A DNA stretch of 64,000 nt, from positions 744,001 through 808,000 of the forward strand of contig OZ001228.1 in assembly GCA_963921345.3 (NCBI GenBank). The letters are read 5' to 3'. The notes under the pieces were generated by a model. It was not told where the DNA came from, did no database searches, and was given only the letters and a program-made list of their open reading frames with translations. This stretch comes from Hoeflea_A sp963921345 (GTDB taxonomy: Bacteria; Pseudomonadota; Alphaproteobacteria; Rhizobiales; Rhizobiaceae). Every line of letters starts with the position of its first letter. Within the stretch, counting starts at the first letter, position 1. Both the position numbers and the translations under genes were made by a program. This document shows positions 1 through 7,844 of this stretch, piece by piece.

Positions 1-1
1 T

Positions 2-1246
2 TTCAAGCAGGCCGAAAACAACGAACGCGGCGGCTGCGACCTGCACGGCGATGCCGGTCCGCTGAACGTCTCCAACCAGAAGACGCCACGGCCGGTTTCC
101 CATGCCTTCGTCGAGGCGGCGCGGGAGCACCAGATTCCCGACAACTCCGATTTCAACGGACCGCAGCAGGAAGGCGCCGGGCTATACCAGGTGACGCAGT
201 TCCACGACGAGCGCCGCAATGGCGAGCGCTGTTCGGCGGCGGCGGCCTATCTGCATCCCAACATGGACCGCGCCAATCTGACGATCGTCACCAACGCCCA
301 TGCCTGCCGCCTCCTGTTCGACGGCAAGCGGGCGACCGGTGTCGTCTACCGGCAGCGCGGATCGGAAAAGACGGCGGAGGCCGCAAGCGAAGTGATCCTC
401 AGCGGCGGCGCCTTCAATTCACCGCAGCTCCTGATGCTGTCCGGTGTCGGGCGCGCGGACGATCTGCAGAAGCACGGCATCGATCCGGTGCACGATTTGC
501 CGGGCGTCGGGCAGAACCTGCAGGACCACCCGGATTTCATTCTTTCCTACAAGTCGAAGACGACCGATGTGGTCGGCATTGGCGCGGCCGGCACCGCATC
601 GCTCATCCGGCATGCCTTGCAATGGCGTCGCGACGGCACTGGCATGGCCGCGACGCCGTTCGCCGAGGCCGGGGCCTTCATCAAATCCGATCCGTCGCTG
701 GACCGGCCGGACATCCAGCTGCATTTCGTCATCTCCATCGTCGACGATCACGCTCGCAAACTGCATCGCGGCTACGGCTATTCCTGCCATGTCTGCGTGC
801 TGCGGCCGCATTCGGTGGGCGAAGTGTTCCTCCAGAGCGCCGACCCGATGGCGCCGCCGGGTATCGACCCGCGCTTCCTGTCCGACCAGCGCGACGTCGA
901 CCTGCTGGTCAAGGGCGCCAAGCTGACACGGTCGGTGCTCGAGGCACCCGCCATGGCGCCGCATCGCGGCAAGGAAATCTACACCAGGGAGGGAATGAGC
1001 GACGCGGAGTGGGAAAGCCACATCCGAGCCCGCGCCGATACCGTCTACCACCCGGTCGGCACCTGCAAGATGGGTATCGACGACATGGCGGTCGTCGATC
1101 CGCGGTTGCGCGTGCACGGCCTCGAAGGCCTGCGGGTGGTTGACGCCTCGGTCATGCCGACGCTGATCGGAGGCAACACCAACGCGCCAGCGATCATGAT
1201 CGCCGAAAAGGCTGCCGACATGATCCGCGGCGACAGGGCGGCTTGA
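2..1246 (+). CDS. GMC family FAD-dependent oxidoreductase (5' truncated)
   Basis: C-terminal 414 residues of a glucose-methanol-choline oxidoreductase; the reading frame is open to the left edge, so the N-terminal FAD-binding GxGxxG part lies outside. Visible family marks are GAFNSPQLLMLSG, GVGQNLQDHP, the catalytic-His segment VYHPVGTCKMG and the C-terminal GGNTNAPAIMIAEKA. It should oxidise an alcohol (choline or an aliphatic/aromatic alcohol) with FAD; the substrate cannot be read from the sequence. Only 4 bases separate its stop from a TetR regulator on the same strand, so the two are probably one transcript. The arrangement recalls betA/betI, but the match to choline dehydrogenase itself is not specific. 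Confidence 0.93.
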   Translation, partial: FKQAENNERGGCDLHGDAGPLNVSNQKTPRPVSHAFVEAAREHQIPDNSDFNGPQQEGAGLYQVTQFHDERRNGERCSAAAAYLHPNMDRANLTIVTNAHACRLLFDGKRATGVVYRQRGSEKTAEAASEVILSGGAFNSPQLLMLSGVGRADDLQKHGIDPVHDLPGVGQNLQDHPDFILSYKSKTTDVVGIGAAGTASLIRHALQWRRDGTGMAATPFAEAGAFIKSDPSLDRPDIQLHFVISIVDDHARKLHRGYGYSCHVCVLRPHSVGEVFLQSADPMAPPGIDPRFLSDQRDVDLLVKGAKLTRSVLEAPAMAPHRGKEIYTREGMSDAEWESHIRARADTVYHPVGTCKMGIDDMAVVDPRLRVHGLEGLRVVDASVMPTLIGGNTNAPAIMIAEKAADMIRGDRAA

Positions 1247-1250
1247 ACCG

Positions 1251-1877
1251 ATGGCCGTCGCGACAAAGGTGGCCAGGCTGCGGGACGAAGCCGCCCGACG
1301 CAACGACAAGCGCAGCGGCAAGAAGCGGGCCTTGGCGGAACAAACGCTCGCTACCCTCTCGCAACTCGGCTATGCGCGCACCAGCCTGCGCGACATCGCG
1401 CAGGAATCGGGCGTGTCGCTCGGCATTCTGCACTACTACTTCGAAGACAAGACCGACCTGATCACCTGTTGCGTGCGTCTCTACAAGGACGACTTTCTGG
1501 GACGGCTCGAAGCCGTTCTGGTTGAAGCGGGACCGCCGGAAACGGTGGCCGCGGCCTTTGTCGAGCGATTGGTCGAGGCCGTCGACAAGGATGCCGAGAC
1601 CCATCGGCTATGGTACGACATTCGCGCCCAGGCGCTTTTCGACCCGAGCTTCCAGGGCCCGGTGGAGGAACTGGAACGGGCGATGGTCGACCTTTGCGGC
1701 CGGCTGTTGCAAAGGCTCGGTCTGGAAGGCGCCGACGCGTTGTCCACCTACCTCGCCTGCGATGCTCTGTTCCGCTACCACCTGCAGCGCCGGCTGGCCG
1801 GCGATCCGTCGGCGGTCGCCGGAATTCGCCGGTCCCTGAACCATCTGGTCGAAACCCTCGGCGTTGGCTCGACCTAG
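1251..1877 (+). CDS. TetR/AcrR family transcriptional regulator (BetI-like)
   Basis: A 208-residue repressor-type protein. An N-terminal helix-turn-helix spans about residues 35-75 (TLSQLGYARTSLRDIAQESGVS followed by LGILHYYFEDKTDL), and the helical C-terminal ligand domain resembles BetI-type TetR proteins. It starts 4 bases after the GMC oxidoreductase and probably controls that gene and whatever lies upstream of the window. The inducer is unknown; the alcohol handled by the oxidoreductase or its aldehyde is the obvious guess. Confidence 0.9.
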   Translation: MAVATKVARLRDEAARRNDKRSGKKRALAEQTLATLSQLGYARTSLRDIAQESGVSLGILHYYFEDKTDLITCCVRLYKDDFLGRLEAVLVEAGPPETVAAAFVERLVEAVDKDAETHRLWYDIRAQALFDPSFQGPVEELERAMVDLCGRLLQRLGLEGADALSTYLACDALFRYHLQRRLAGDPSAVAGIRRSLNHLVETLGVGST

Positions 1878-1880
1878 AGA

Positions 1881-2234
1881 CTATGCCTCGACGATCGCTT
1901 CGAAGCGGCCGAAGATCAGCCGTTTGCCGTCGAAGGTGGAGGTGACGGCACCGCCTTTCATGCGCGGGTCCTCCATGGCCTTAGGCATGCCGGCATCGTG
2001 CGCCGCCTTGCTGGGCCAGCGGATCCAGCCGAGCACGACGGTTTCGTCCGGCTTGCACTGAACGGCTTTGGGGAACGATGTGAGTTCGCCGTCCGGAACA
2101 TCGTCGCCCCAGCATTCGACCAGCTCGGTTGCTCCATATTCTCTGAAGACCGCGGCCGAACCTGCCGCATGCTCCCGGTATTTCTCGCGGTTTTCGTTCG
2201 GCACCGGGATGACGTATCCAACCAGATAGGACAT
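1881..2234 (-). CDS. DUF1428 domain-containing protein
   Basis: A 117-residue protein matching the small DUF1428 family (E. coli YbaA type) along its whole length: it begins MSYLVGYVIPVPNENREKYREHA and keeps the family's GDDVPDGELTSFPKAV and MKDPRM-like (MEDPRMKGG) segments. The fold is a dimeric alpha/beta barrel; the function is not established. It is convergent with the TetR gene, with only 3 bases between stops. It looks like a monocistronic housekeeping accessory gene. Confidence 0.9.
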   Translation of the reverse strand: MSYLVGYVIPVPNENREKYREHAAGSAAVFREYGATELVECWGDDVPDGELTSFPKAVQCKPDETVVLGWIRWPSKAAHDAGMPKAMEDPRMKGGAVTSTFDGKRLIFGRFEAIVEA

Positions 2235-2356
2235 GGCTCTTACCTCCTGCCGGTCATCCTATCATCTTGTCGATCCGTTTGACGCATCGACGATGATCGG
2301 GACCCGCCGAAAGGAATTCTCGCTGCGGGTCCCGATCGCGGCCCCCGGCCGCCAGA

Positions 2357-2752
2357 CTAGTCGTTCATCGTCAGGCCGCCATGCGGACCGTTCCAAAAGA
2401 AGCTGCGCGACGAACTCACTCTGATCGAATAGCCGTTGGACGCCTGGTAAAGGTTGCCGCCCTGATCGCGATAGAGGCGCTCAGGCCCGTTTTTGCCCTT
2501 CAGCGACTGGACCCGGTAGTCGCGGCCGTTGGCCTTGACCTGGGCGCGGATCTTCGTTCCCGCTCCGTCGCGGCCACTGAAGTAACCCGGACTGAGACCG
2601 ATATTGCTCGGCGGCGGACCGGTCTCGATCGGAGGCGGCGGTGGTGGCGGAGGACTGATGCCGCCCCCGCCGGTATCGGCAACGCAACCGGAAACGGCGA
2701 CGGCACTCAGCAGTGCAAAGAACGTGCGGCGGTTGAAAACAGCATTGGACAT
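2357..2752 (-). CDS. Small predicted lipoprotein with proline-rich linker
   Basis: A 131-residue protein with a secretion signal ending in a lipobox (VSGC, Cys23), so it is probably lipid-anchored in the cell envelope. A twin arginine (NRRTFF, residues 7-12) precedes the hydrophobic stretch. A polyproline linker (about 34-48) leads to a roughly 80-residue domain containing SPGYFSGRDGAGTKIRAQVKANG. I do not recognise that domain. The start is supported by AAGGAGAG five bases upstream. The C-terminal part is short and basic, compatible with binding peptidoglycan or a protein partner, but no function should be assigned. Confidence 0.8.
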   Translation of the reverse strand: MSNAVFNRRTFFALLSAVAVSGCVADTGGGGISPPPPPPPPIETGPPPSNIGLSPGYFSGRDGAGTKIRAQVKANGRDYRVQSLKGKNGPERLYRDQGGNLYQASNGYSIRVSSSRSFFWNGPHGGLTMND

Positions 2753-3109
2753 GAATCTCTCCTTCGAATTTCGGTGAGCCCTGACTTGGCCAGGGGCAAA
2801 GTGGATGGTTTGTCGGGTTCTGCTTTTTGCGTTTCGGTTTCTCCCCGTTCAGCTGGATGCCCTTTGCGGATCTCGAGCTGGTCTGGACGAACAACCCGTT
2901 TCGGGTTCGCTTGCCGGCACTTCCGCCCTCTGTTGTCGAACTGGAATGCAGTGTTGCGTGTTACCAGCCGGCGCAACATCGGGTGATCACCCCAATTTTG
3001 CGAGCAGAAGCAGTATCTTGGCGGACGTGAGTGCTCGATCGTCGGCATCTCGGCGGGAAGTGATGGTTCGCCGGATAACAGCTGAGATGGTTAGAGCAAG
3101 GGTGGCGGA
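2753..3109. other. Non-coding gap between the lipoprotein and the sensor kinase
   Basis: This 357-bp stretch lies upstream of the lipoprotein and downstream of the sensor kinase. Short frames cross it on both strands but none has a credible start, ribosome site or protein family. The only structured element I see is the palindrome at 2981-2999, described separately. Confidence 0.5.
2981..2999. promoter_or_regulatory. Palindromic element GGGTGATCACCC, copy 1
   Basis: GGGTGATCACCC is a perfect 12-bp palindrome followed by CAATTTT. The same 18-base word with one change recurs in reverse orientation at 5848-5872, so the pair brackets the kinase/regulator genes. It lies about 230 bases upstream of the lipoprotein start and 110 bases past the kinase stop. 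It could be a response-regulator binding site or a repeat-type element; no binding evidence is available. Confidence 0.4.
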
Positions 3110-5173
3110 CTAGTGGTCAGTGGGGGACAATTCCGGAGGCCGCTTCTGCGATGGACATGTTGCAGAGGGGATTTCGCACAGCGACCGCCCGGGGATATCG
3201 ACGGCGATTCCGGTGCCTGTCGAGCGCCGGTCGAGCACCCTCAATCCGTAGCCGCAGCGCGCGCAGAGTTCCGAAACGATGTCGAGCCCGAGGCCGTGCC
3301 CGGCCGCGCCGTTCTGTTCCGTCGCCAGCCGGACGGATCGGCGGCAAGCCTGGAAAAACGCGTCCCGGGTGATACCGGGGCCGGAATCGTGAACCTGGAT
3401 GCTGACGCCATCGCCGGCTTTGCGCACACCGATGAGCACCCGGCCTTCGGCGGTGTATTTGATGGCGTTGGAAACCAGGTTGGAAACGATGCGCATGACC
3501 GCCAGGGGTTCGACCTGCGATGTTGTCGAAGTCGGGACATAGGCCAGCGACAGTCCCTTGGCTTCGGCGTCGGGAACGAACATTTCATGCACGCTGCGCA
3601 GAATGTCGTTGAGCGACATGTCGCCGACCTCGTCGCCTTCGCCCGGGGCGCCCGGTTCGCAGGTCGCCGTCTGATCCAGGTGATCGGTCACCAGATTTTC
3701 CAGATAGTCGAAACTGTCATTGATATCGCCGTAGCTTGCGTCTTTGTCCGGCTCGTCGCTGATGGCTCCGTGAACCGCCAGCCGCAGGGCATGCAACGGT
3801 TGCCTGAGGTCGTGGACGGCATTCTGAAACTGCCGGTCGCGGCGGGCGGAATTCTGTATGGCGAGATCGTACCGCGCCTCCAGGTCGCGAAGCCGGTTTG
3901 CAAGGTCGAGATTCCGCTGGGCATGGTCGAGGCTCGACTGCAGGGCCTTCTGGTGCCGTCTGCGAAGCTGGTTGTAGCGGTCGATGATGGCCATGCCCAT
4001 CAGCATCGCGTCGATGACCATGACGGCGCGCATGCTGTCGTACTGGAACTCCTGCGAGATCTCGATGCCGAACCAGTGGCGGGATGTCATCATCGCCGCC
4101 GATGCCGCCGCCCCCAGCCAGGCGAGGACGTAGAAGCGCACCTCCCGGAACCGGGTTCTGGCCGCAACCAGACCGGCAAGGGTGAAAACCGAAACGGCGA
4201 ACAGGGCGACCAGGATCAAGTATTTCTTGACGATGCTAATGTCGATCACGAAGGCCGAAAGCACGAGCAGCACGGTGCCGGCGATGATGCCGAGCAGCAG
4301 CTTGTCGATGAGCGGATGCAGTTTGGAGGTGCTGAGAAACACCCGCGCGTAAATCGAGCCGAAGACAACGTAGGCCGAACCCGTCGCCACCGATGCGACA
4401 TTGTTGAACAGCGGATAGTCGGGCCACAAATACTGGAACGCCACACCGTCGGAATGCATGATGTAGAGCAACGTGCTCGCCGCATAGGCGATATAGGCCG
4501 GAAAAATCGCCTGACGCAGCACCATCATCGCCAGCAGCGCGATGGCGATCAGCACCAGCATCATTCCGTAGAAAACGAAATTCTTGGCCGATTTCTGCGA
4601 CGCGATCTCGGTAAAGCTCTCCACCGTCTCGATGCTCAGGGGCAGGTTGGTCGATCCCTCGGTCCAGAACCGGACGAAAACGGTCACCGTTTCGCCGGGC
4701 GGCGTCTCGAGCGGAACGACGACCTCCGGAAAGGCGATCGCCCTGGTGGAAAAGGGCGAATCGATCTCCTGTGCCAGCAGGCGTTCGGCATTGCCCGTTT
4801 CATCGACCGCCGAGACGTGGAAGATCTGTTTGAAATTCTCGTGAAAATAGAGGCGCCAGTTCCGCACCCTTTCAGTCCGGTTCGACAGTCTCAGGCGCAG
4901 CCAGACCATCGACCGGGTATAGCCGAAGTCCGCGACGCGGGTTTCGATCGGTCTGAAATTGACCGCTTTGTCGCCGGTAACATCCGCCAGGGTGAAGGCA
5001 TGGGCGTCATCGATAAGGTAGTCGATATAGGCTCCGACCTGGTCCGCATCGACAGGGCCGGAAATCTCCAGGGTGCGGTCCGCCGACAGTGCCGCCGGGG
5101 CAATCGCTAGCCACATAAATAAAATCGTGACAAGCGATCCCATCCTTGCCAGCATGCCGCTCATGATGCGCAT
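3110..5173 (-). CDS. 7TMR-DISM-type membrane sensor histidine kinase
   Basis: A 687-residue sensor kinase. It has a signal peptide (about 1-31), a periplasmic 7TMR-DISM extracellular domain (about 35-190, with TRSMVWLRLRLSNRT), a block of seven hydrophobic helices (about 195-400), a coiled coil, a HisKA site (AVHDLRQPLH, His454) and a HATPase domain with NLVSNAIKY, DSGPGI and GHGLGLDIV. An open frame runs upstream to 5716 but that part is antisense to the response regulator, and the signal peptide fixes the start near 5173 (5164, 5155 and 5143 are alternatives). The divergent LuxR-type regulator starts 12 bases away and is the natural phosphotransfer partner. The signal sensed is unknown. Confidence 0.9.
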   Translation of the reverse strand: MRIMSGMLARMGSLVTILFMWLAIAPAALSADRTLEISGPVDADQVGAYIDYLIDDAHAFTLADVTGDKAVNFRPIETRVADFGYTRSMVWLRLRLSNRTERVRNWRLYFHENFKQIFHVSAVDETGNAERLLAQEIDSPFSTRAIAFPEVVVPLETPPGETVTVFVRFWTEGSTNLPLSIETVESFTEIASQKSAKNFVFYGMMLVLIAIALLAMMVLRQAIFPAYIAYAASTLLYIMHSDGVAFQYLWPDYPLFNNVASVATGSAYVVFGSIYARVFLSTSKLHPLIDKLLLGIIAGTVLLVLSAFVIDISIVKKYLILVALFAVSVFTLAGLVAARTRFREVRFYVLAWLGAAASAAMMTSRHWFGIEISQEFQYDSMRAVMVIDAMLMGMAIIDRYNQLRRRHQKALQSSLDHAQRNLDLANRLRDLEARYDLAIQNSARRDRQFQNAVHDLRQPLHALRLAVHGAISDEPDKDASYGDINDSFDYLENLVTDHLDQTATCEPGAPGEGDEVGDMSLNDILRSVHEMFVPDAEAKGLSLAYVPTSTTSQVEPLAVMRIVSNLVSNAIKYTAEGRVLIGVRKAGDGVSIQVHDSGPGITRDAFFQACRRSVRLATEQNGAAGHGLGLDIVSELCARCGYGLRVLDRRSTGTGIAVDIPGRSLCEIPSATCPSQKRPPELSPTDH

Positions 5174-5185
5174 GGGTTCACGACG

Positions 5186-5803
5186 ATGCCGACAACGATC
5201 CTGATTGCCGACGACCATGCGCTGACCGCGCAGGGGACGCGCGCCGCGGTCGAAGCAATGCACGATTTCGAGATCGTCGACGTCGTCGGCAACGGTATCG
5301 AGGCGATTGCCGGCATCAAGAAGCACCGGCCCGACTGCGCCTTGCTCGACCTGATCATGCCCGGTGCCACCGGCCTCGAAGTCATGATCGAGGCCCGTCG
5401 CTGGAGTCCGCAAACCCGCGTCGTGGTGGTGACCGGAAGCCCGACCGCGGGTCTTCTGCAGCAGCTTGTCGATGGCGGAGCGGAAGGGATTTTTCTCAAA
5501 TCGGCGCCGATTTCCGAATTGTGCGACGGGCTGCGCGACATCGCCTCCGGTCGCAGGATCGTCGGCGCCGGCGCGGATGAAATCCTGGCACGGTCCGCAG
5601 AATCCGGCGCTCTTTCCCGCCGTGAAATCGAGGTCCTCCACTGCATAGCGCGCGGGCTCTCCAACAGCGGTATCGCCGATCATCTGAGCATCAGCCCGAA
5701 AACCGTCGACAGCCATCGAACCAATCTGATGCGCAAGCTCAAAGTTAACTCCACCGCCACCCTGCTGGTCAGAGCCATGCGGGATGGGCTGATCGACGTT
5801 TAG
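5186..5803 (+). CDS. NarL/FixJ-type response regulator
   Basis: A 205-residue two-domain regulator. The receiver (about 1-118) has the acidic pocket Asp9-Asp10, phospho-acceptor Asp55 in LLDLIMPG and the conserved Lys in FLKSAP. A LuxR-type helix-turn-helix (about 140-200) contains LSRREIEVLHCIARGLSNSGIADHLSISPKTVDSH. It is divergent from the sensor kinase with 12 bases between start codons, so each promoter must lie inside the other gene's 5' end or farther upstream. It probably regulates its own locus and unlinked genes. Confidence 0.93.
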   Translation: MPTTILIADDHALTAQGTRAAVEAMHDFEIVDVVGNGIEAIAGIKKHRPDCALLDLIMPGATGLEVMIEARRWSPQTRVVVVTGSPTAGLLQQLVDGGAEGIFLKSAPISELCDGLRDIASGRRIVGAGADEILARSAESGALSRREIEVLHCIARGLSNSGIADHLSISPKTVDSHRTNLMRKLKVNSTATLLVRAMRDGLIDV

Positions 5804-5847
5804 CCGGTGTATGACATTGGAACTGTCTTCCGAATCTGCCGGAAAGT

Positions 5848-5872
5848 AAATTGGGGTGATCGCCCCATTTTG
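5848..5872. terminator. Hairpin/palindrome copy 2, possible terminator after the response regulator
   Basis: TTGGGG-TGATCG-CCCCA followed by TTT forms a short GC hairpin with a trailing T run, 45 bases past the response-regulator stop and 14 bases before the convergent ppk2 stop. It can act as an intrinsic terminator on the plus strand. Read on the minus strand it nearly matches the palindrome at 2981-2999, so a protein-binding role is also possible. Confidence 0.45.
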
Positions 5873-5885
5873 CCTGTCGGAGGCT

Positions 5886-6809
5886 TCAATAGACTTCCGG
5901 CACGTAGAGCTCGGGCGGCAGGACCTTGCGCTCGTAATTCAGATTGAAGACCCGGTCCGGCAGAACCACCTGCTCGTGCGGGACCTCCTCGTAAGGGACT
6001 TGCGACAGCAGGTGGTGGATGCAGTTGAGGCGAGCCCGCTTCTTGTCGTTGCCCTCGACGATGTACCAGGGCGCCTCCGGGATGTTGGTGCGCTCCAGCA
6101 TCTCCTCCTTGACCTTGGTGTACTGCTCCCAGCGAATGCGCGACTGCAGGTCCATGGGGCTGAGCTTCCACTGCTTGATCGGGTCGTGAATGCGCATCAG
6201 GAAGCGCAGCTGCTGCTCCTGGTCGGTGATCGAGAACCAGTATTTGATCAGTTTGATGCCGGAGCGTTCGAGCATGCGTTCGAATTCTGACACGTCACCG
6301 AAAAACTGCTCGACTTCCTCTTCCGTGGCGAACTCCATGACCCGCTCGACACCGGCGCCGTTGTACCAGGAGCGGTCGAACAGCACGATTTCGCCATCGG
6401 CCGGTAAGTGCGGTACGTAGCGCTGGAAATACCATTGCCGCTTCTCGCGCTCGGTCGGCGCGGGCAACGCCACCGTCCGGCAGACACGGGGATTGGGTCG
6501 CTGGGTGATGCGCTTGATGACGCCGCCCTTGCCTGCGGCGTCACGGCCCTCGAAGATCACGACCAGCCGGTAGCCCGTGTGTACCACCCAGTCCTGAAGC
6601 TTGACCAGCTCGGCCTGCATTCGCAGCAGTTCGCGGAAATAGACACGCCGATCGAGAGTCGATTTGTGTTTGAGATCCGAGATCTGCCGCAGCTCGCGGC
6701 TGATGCGCTCGTCGTCGATCTCCATTTCCAGCTCTTCGTCGAAACTGTCCTGCAGTTCCTCTTCGACCCAGCTACGATCGGTGTCTTCGGGAGCGCTGCT
6801 GCCGGTCAT
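5886..6809 (-). CDS. ppk2: Polyphosphate kinase 2 (first paralogue)
   Basis: A 307-residue single-domain PPK2, which transfers phosphate between polyphosphate and nucleotides in the cytoplasm. Walker A FEGRDAAGKGG lies at about 85-95; RPNPRVCRTVALPAPTEREKRQWYFQRYV and LFDRSWYNGAGVERVM are family signatures, as is the C-terminal KKRARLNCIHHLL. An acidic N-terminal extension of about 40 residues (EEELQDSFDEELEMEIDDE) precedes the catalytic domain and is absent from the second PPK2 at 30900-31766. AGGAAAT sits just upstream of the start. Whether it favours NDP synthesis or polyphosphate synthesis cannot be read directly. Confidence 0.95.
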   Translation of the reverse strand: MTGSSAPEDTDRSWVEEELQDSFDEELEMEIDDERISRELRQISDLKHKSTLDRRVYFRELLRMQAELVKLQDWVVHTGYRLVVIFEGRDAAGKGGVIKRITQRPNPRVCRTVALPAPTEREKRQWYFQRYVPHLPADGEIVLFDRSWYNGAGVERVMEFATEEEVEQFFGDVSEFERMLERSGIKLIKYWFSITDQEQQLRFLMRIHDPIKQWKLSPMDLQSRIRWEQYTKVKEEMLERTNIPEAPWYIVEGNDKKRARLNCIHHLLSQVPYEEVPHEQVVLPDRVFNLNYERKVLPPELYVPEVY

Positions 6810-6933
6810 CGGTATTTCCTTTCTTGTTCTTGCGCCTGTCGTCAGGCCAGGTAGCGGTCAGCATCCTGATACGGAACATTGACATTTCCGTAACAGCGCG
6901 CCGAGCCGCCGTCGCTTTCGACGGCGATCGTTT

Positions 6934-7704
6934 TCATCGATCGAAGAAAAACAGGGTCACCGGCTGCCGGTCGTAACGGGGACTGACCAGCACGAAGCCG
7001 GGCGCCTTGCCCACCGGTCCCGAACCGAGTTGCTGAAACGTTCGGTGCTGGTTGGGCCCGACGATCCCGTTGAGGACCGTATCGCCGTCGGCGTTGTCGA
7101 TCGAGAACGTTCGCTCGGCGTCGGTGAAATTCCGCAGCACATGGGTCACTGCGATCAGTCCGCCTTCGGATTCGGCAAAGCAGGATTCGAACCTGGCCGA
7201 TCCATTGTCCAGTTGAAAATCGAAAGCTTCATAGGCTCCGGCAGGCGCAGTATCGCAGTTGATCGCCGGCCCGATGGAGGCCGTTTTACCGGTGACGGCG
7301 CCTTGTCCGGACTGGCGGTTGGCCAGATAGGCCTCGATTTTTTCCCTCAACTCGCCGGTGATCAATCCCGAGTCGATGAGCAATTGCAGGTTTTCCGCCG
7401 CCTGATCCGGATCGGAGGCGTCGAGGGCTGCAAGGACGCGGCTTCCCTCGGCCTTGCGGTCCTCGAGCTTCAGCTGGTTGCTGCTGGTTAGCGCTGCCAG
7501 GATGATATTGCCTAGCAACGTGATTGCGGCTGCCGCAATCGCAATGATCAGCGGGCTGCGATACCACGGGCGCTGGATCTCCCGACGTTTGATTTCCAGT
7601 TCTGCGAGCTTGATCTTCAGATCCTGCTCCGCCTGCCAGACCTTGACCGGATCGGCGCCGTCGGCGTCGGGCGGAGGTGAAATGACCGGCTCGCTGTCCG
7701 TCAT
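6934..7704 (-). CDS. Membrane-anchored protein of unknown function
   Basis: A 256-residue protein I do not recognise. An acidic N-terminus and a charged helix likely to form a coiled coil (about 22-46, WQAEQDLKIKLAELEIKRREI) precede one hydrophobic helix (about 50-72). The remainder, which includes DPDQAAENLQLLIDSGLI and a C-terminal beta-rich part with two cysteines (CDTAPAG and ESCFAESE), would lie on the far side of the membrane. The layout fits a single-pass protein with an extracytoplasmic sensor or binding domain. No operon partner is evident; the ppk2 and chemoreceptor genes on either side are more than 100 bases away. Confidence 0.75.
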   Translation of the reverse strand: MTDSEPVISPPPDADGADPVKVWQAEQDLKIKLAELEIKRREIQRPWYRSPLIIAIAAAAITLLGNIILAALTSSNQLKLEDRKAEGSRVLAALDASDPDQAAENLQLLIDSGLITGELREKIEAYLANRQSGQGAVTGKTASIGPAINCDTAPAGAYEAFDFQLDNGSARFESCFAESEGGLIAVTHVLRNFTDAERTFSIDNADGDTVLNGIVGPNQHRTFQQLGSGPVGKAPGFVLVSPRYDRQPVTLFFFDR

Positions 7705-7844
7705 GCGATTGCTCCCGCTGCTCCTGTCGACACGGGCGGAACGCAGGGCAGAATTGCGCCTGCGTCCCTGGCAACCGGTTCGACCGCGGGAATGTTACAG
7801 TGGAGCCGATCGGACCGCCAGCGTCGGCGGATCGGCGATCCGTC

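Noticed and set aside
1251..1877. Calling the TetR gene betI
   Set aside because: The neighbour is only a general GMC oxidoreductase and upstream genes are outside the window, so a choline-specific role is not shown.
3113..5110. 665-codon plus-strand open frame
   Set aside because: Antisense to the sensor kinase with its HisKA/HATPase motifs.
5174..5716. N-terminal extension of the sensor kinase
   Set aside because: The frame stays open but is antisense to the response regulator; the signal peptide marks the true start.
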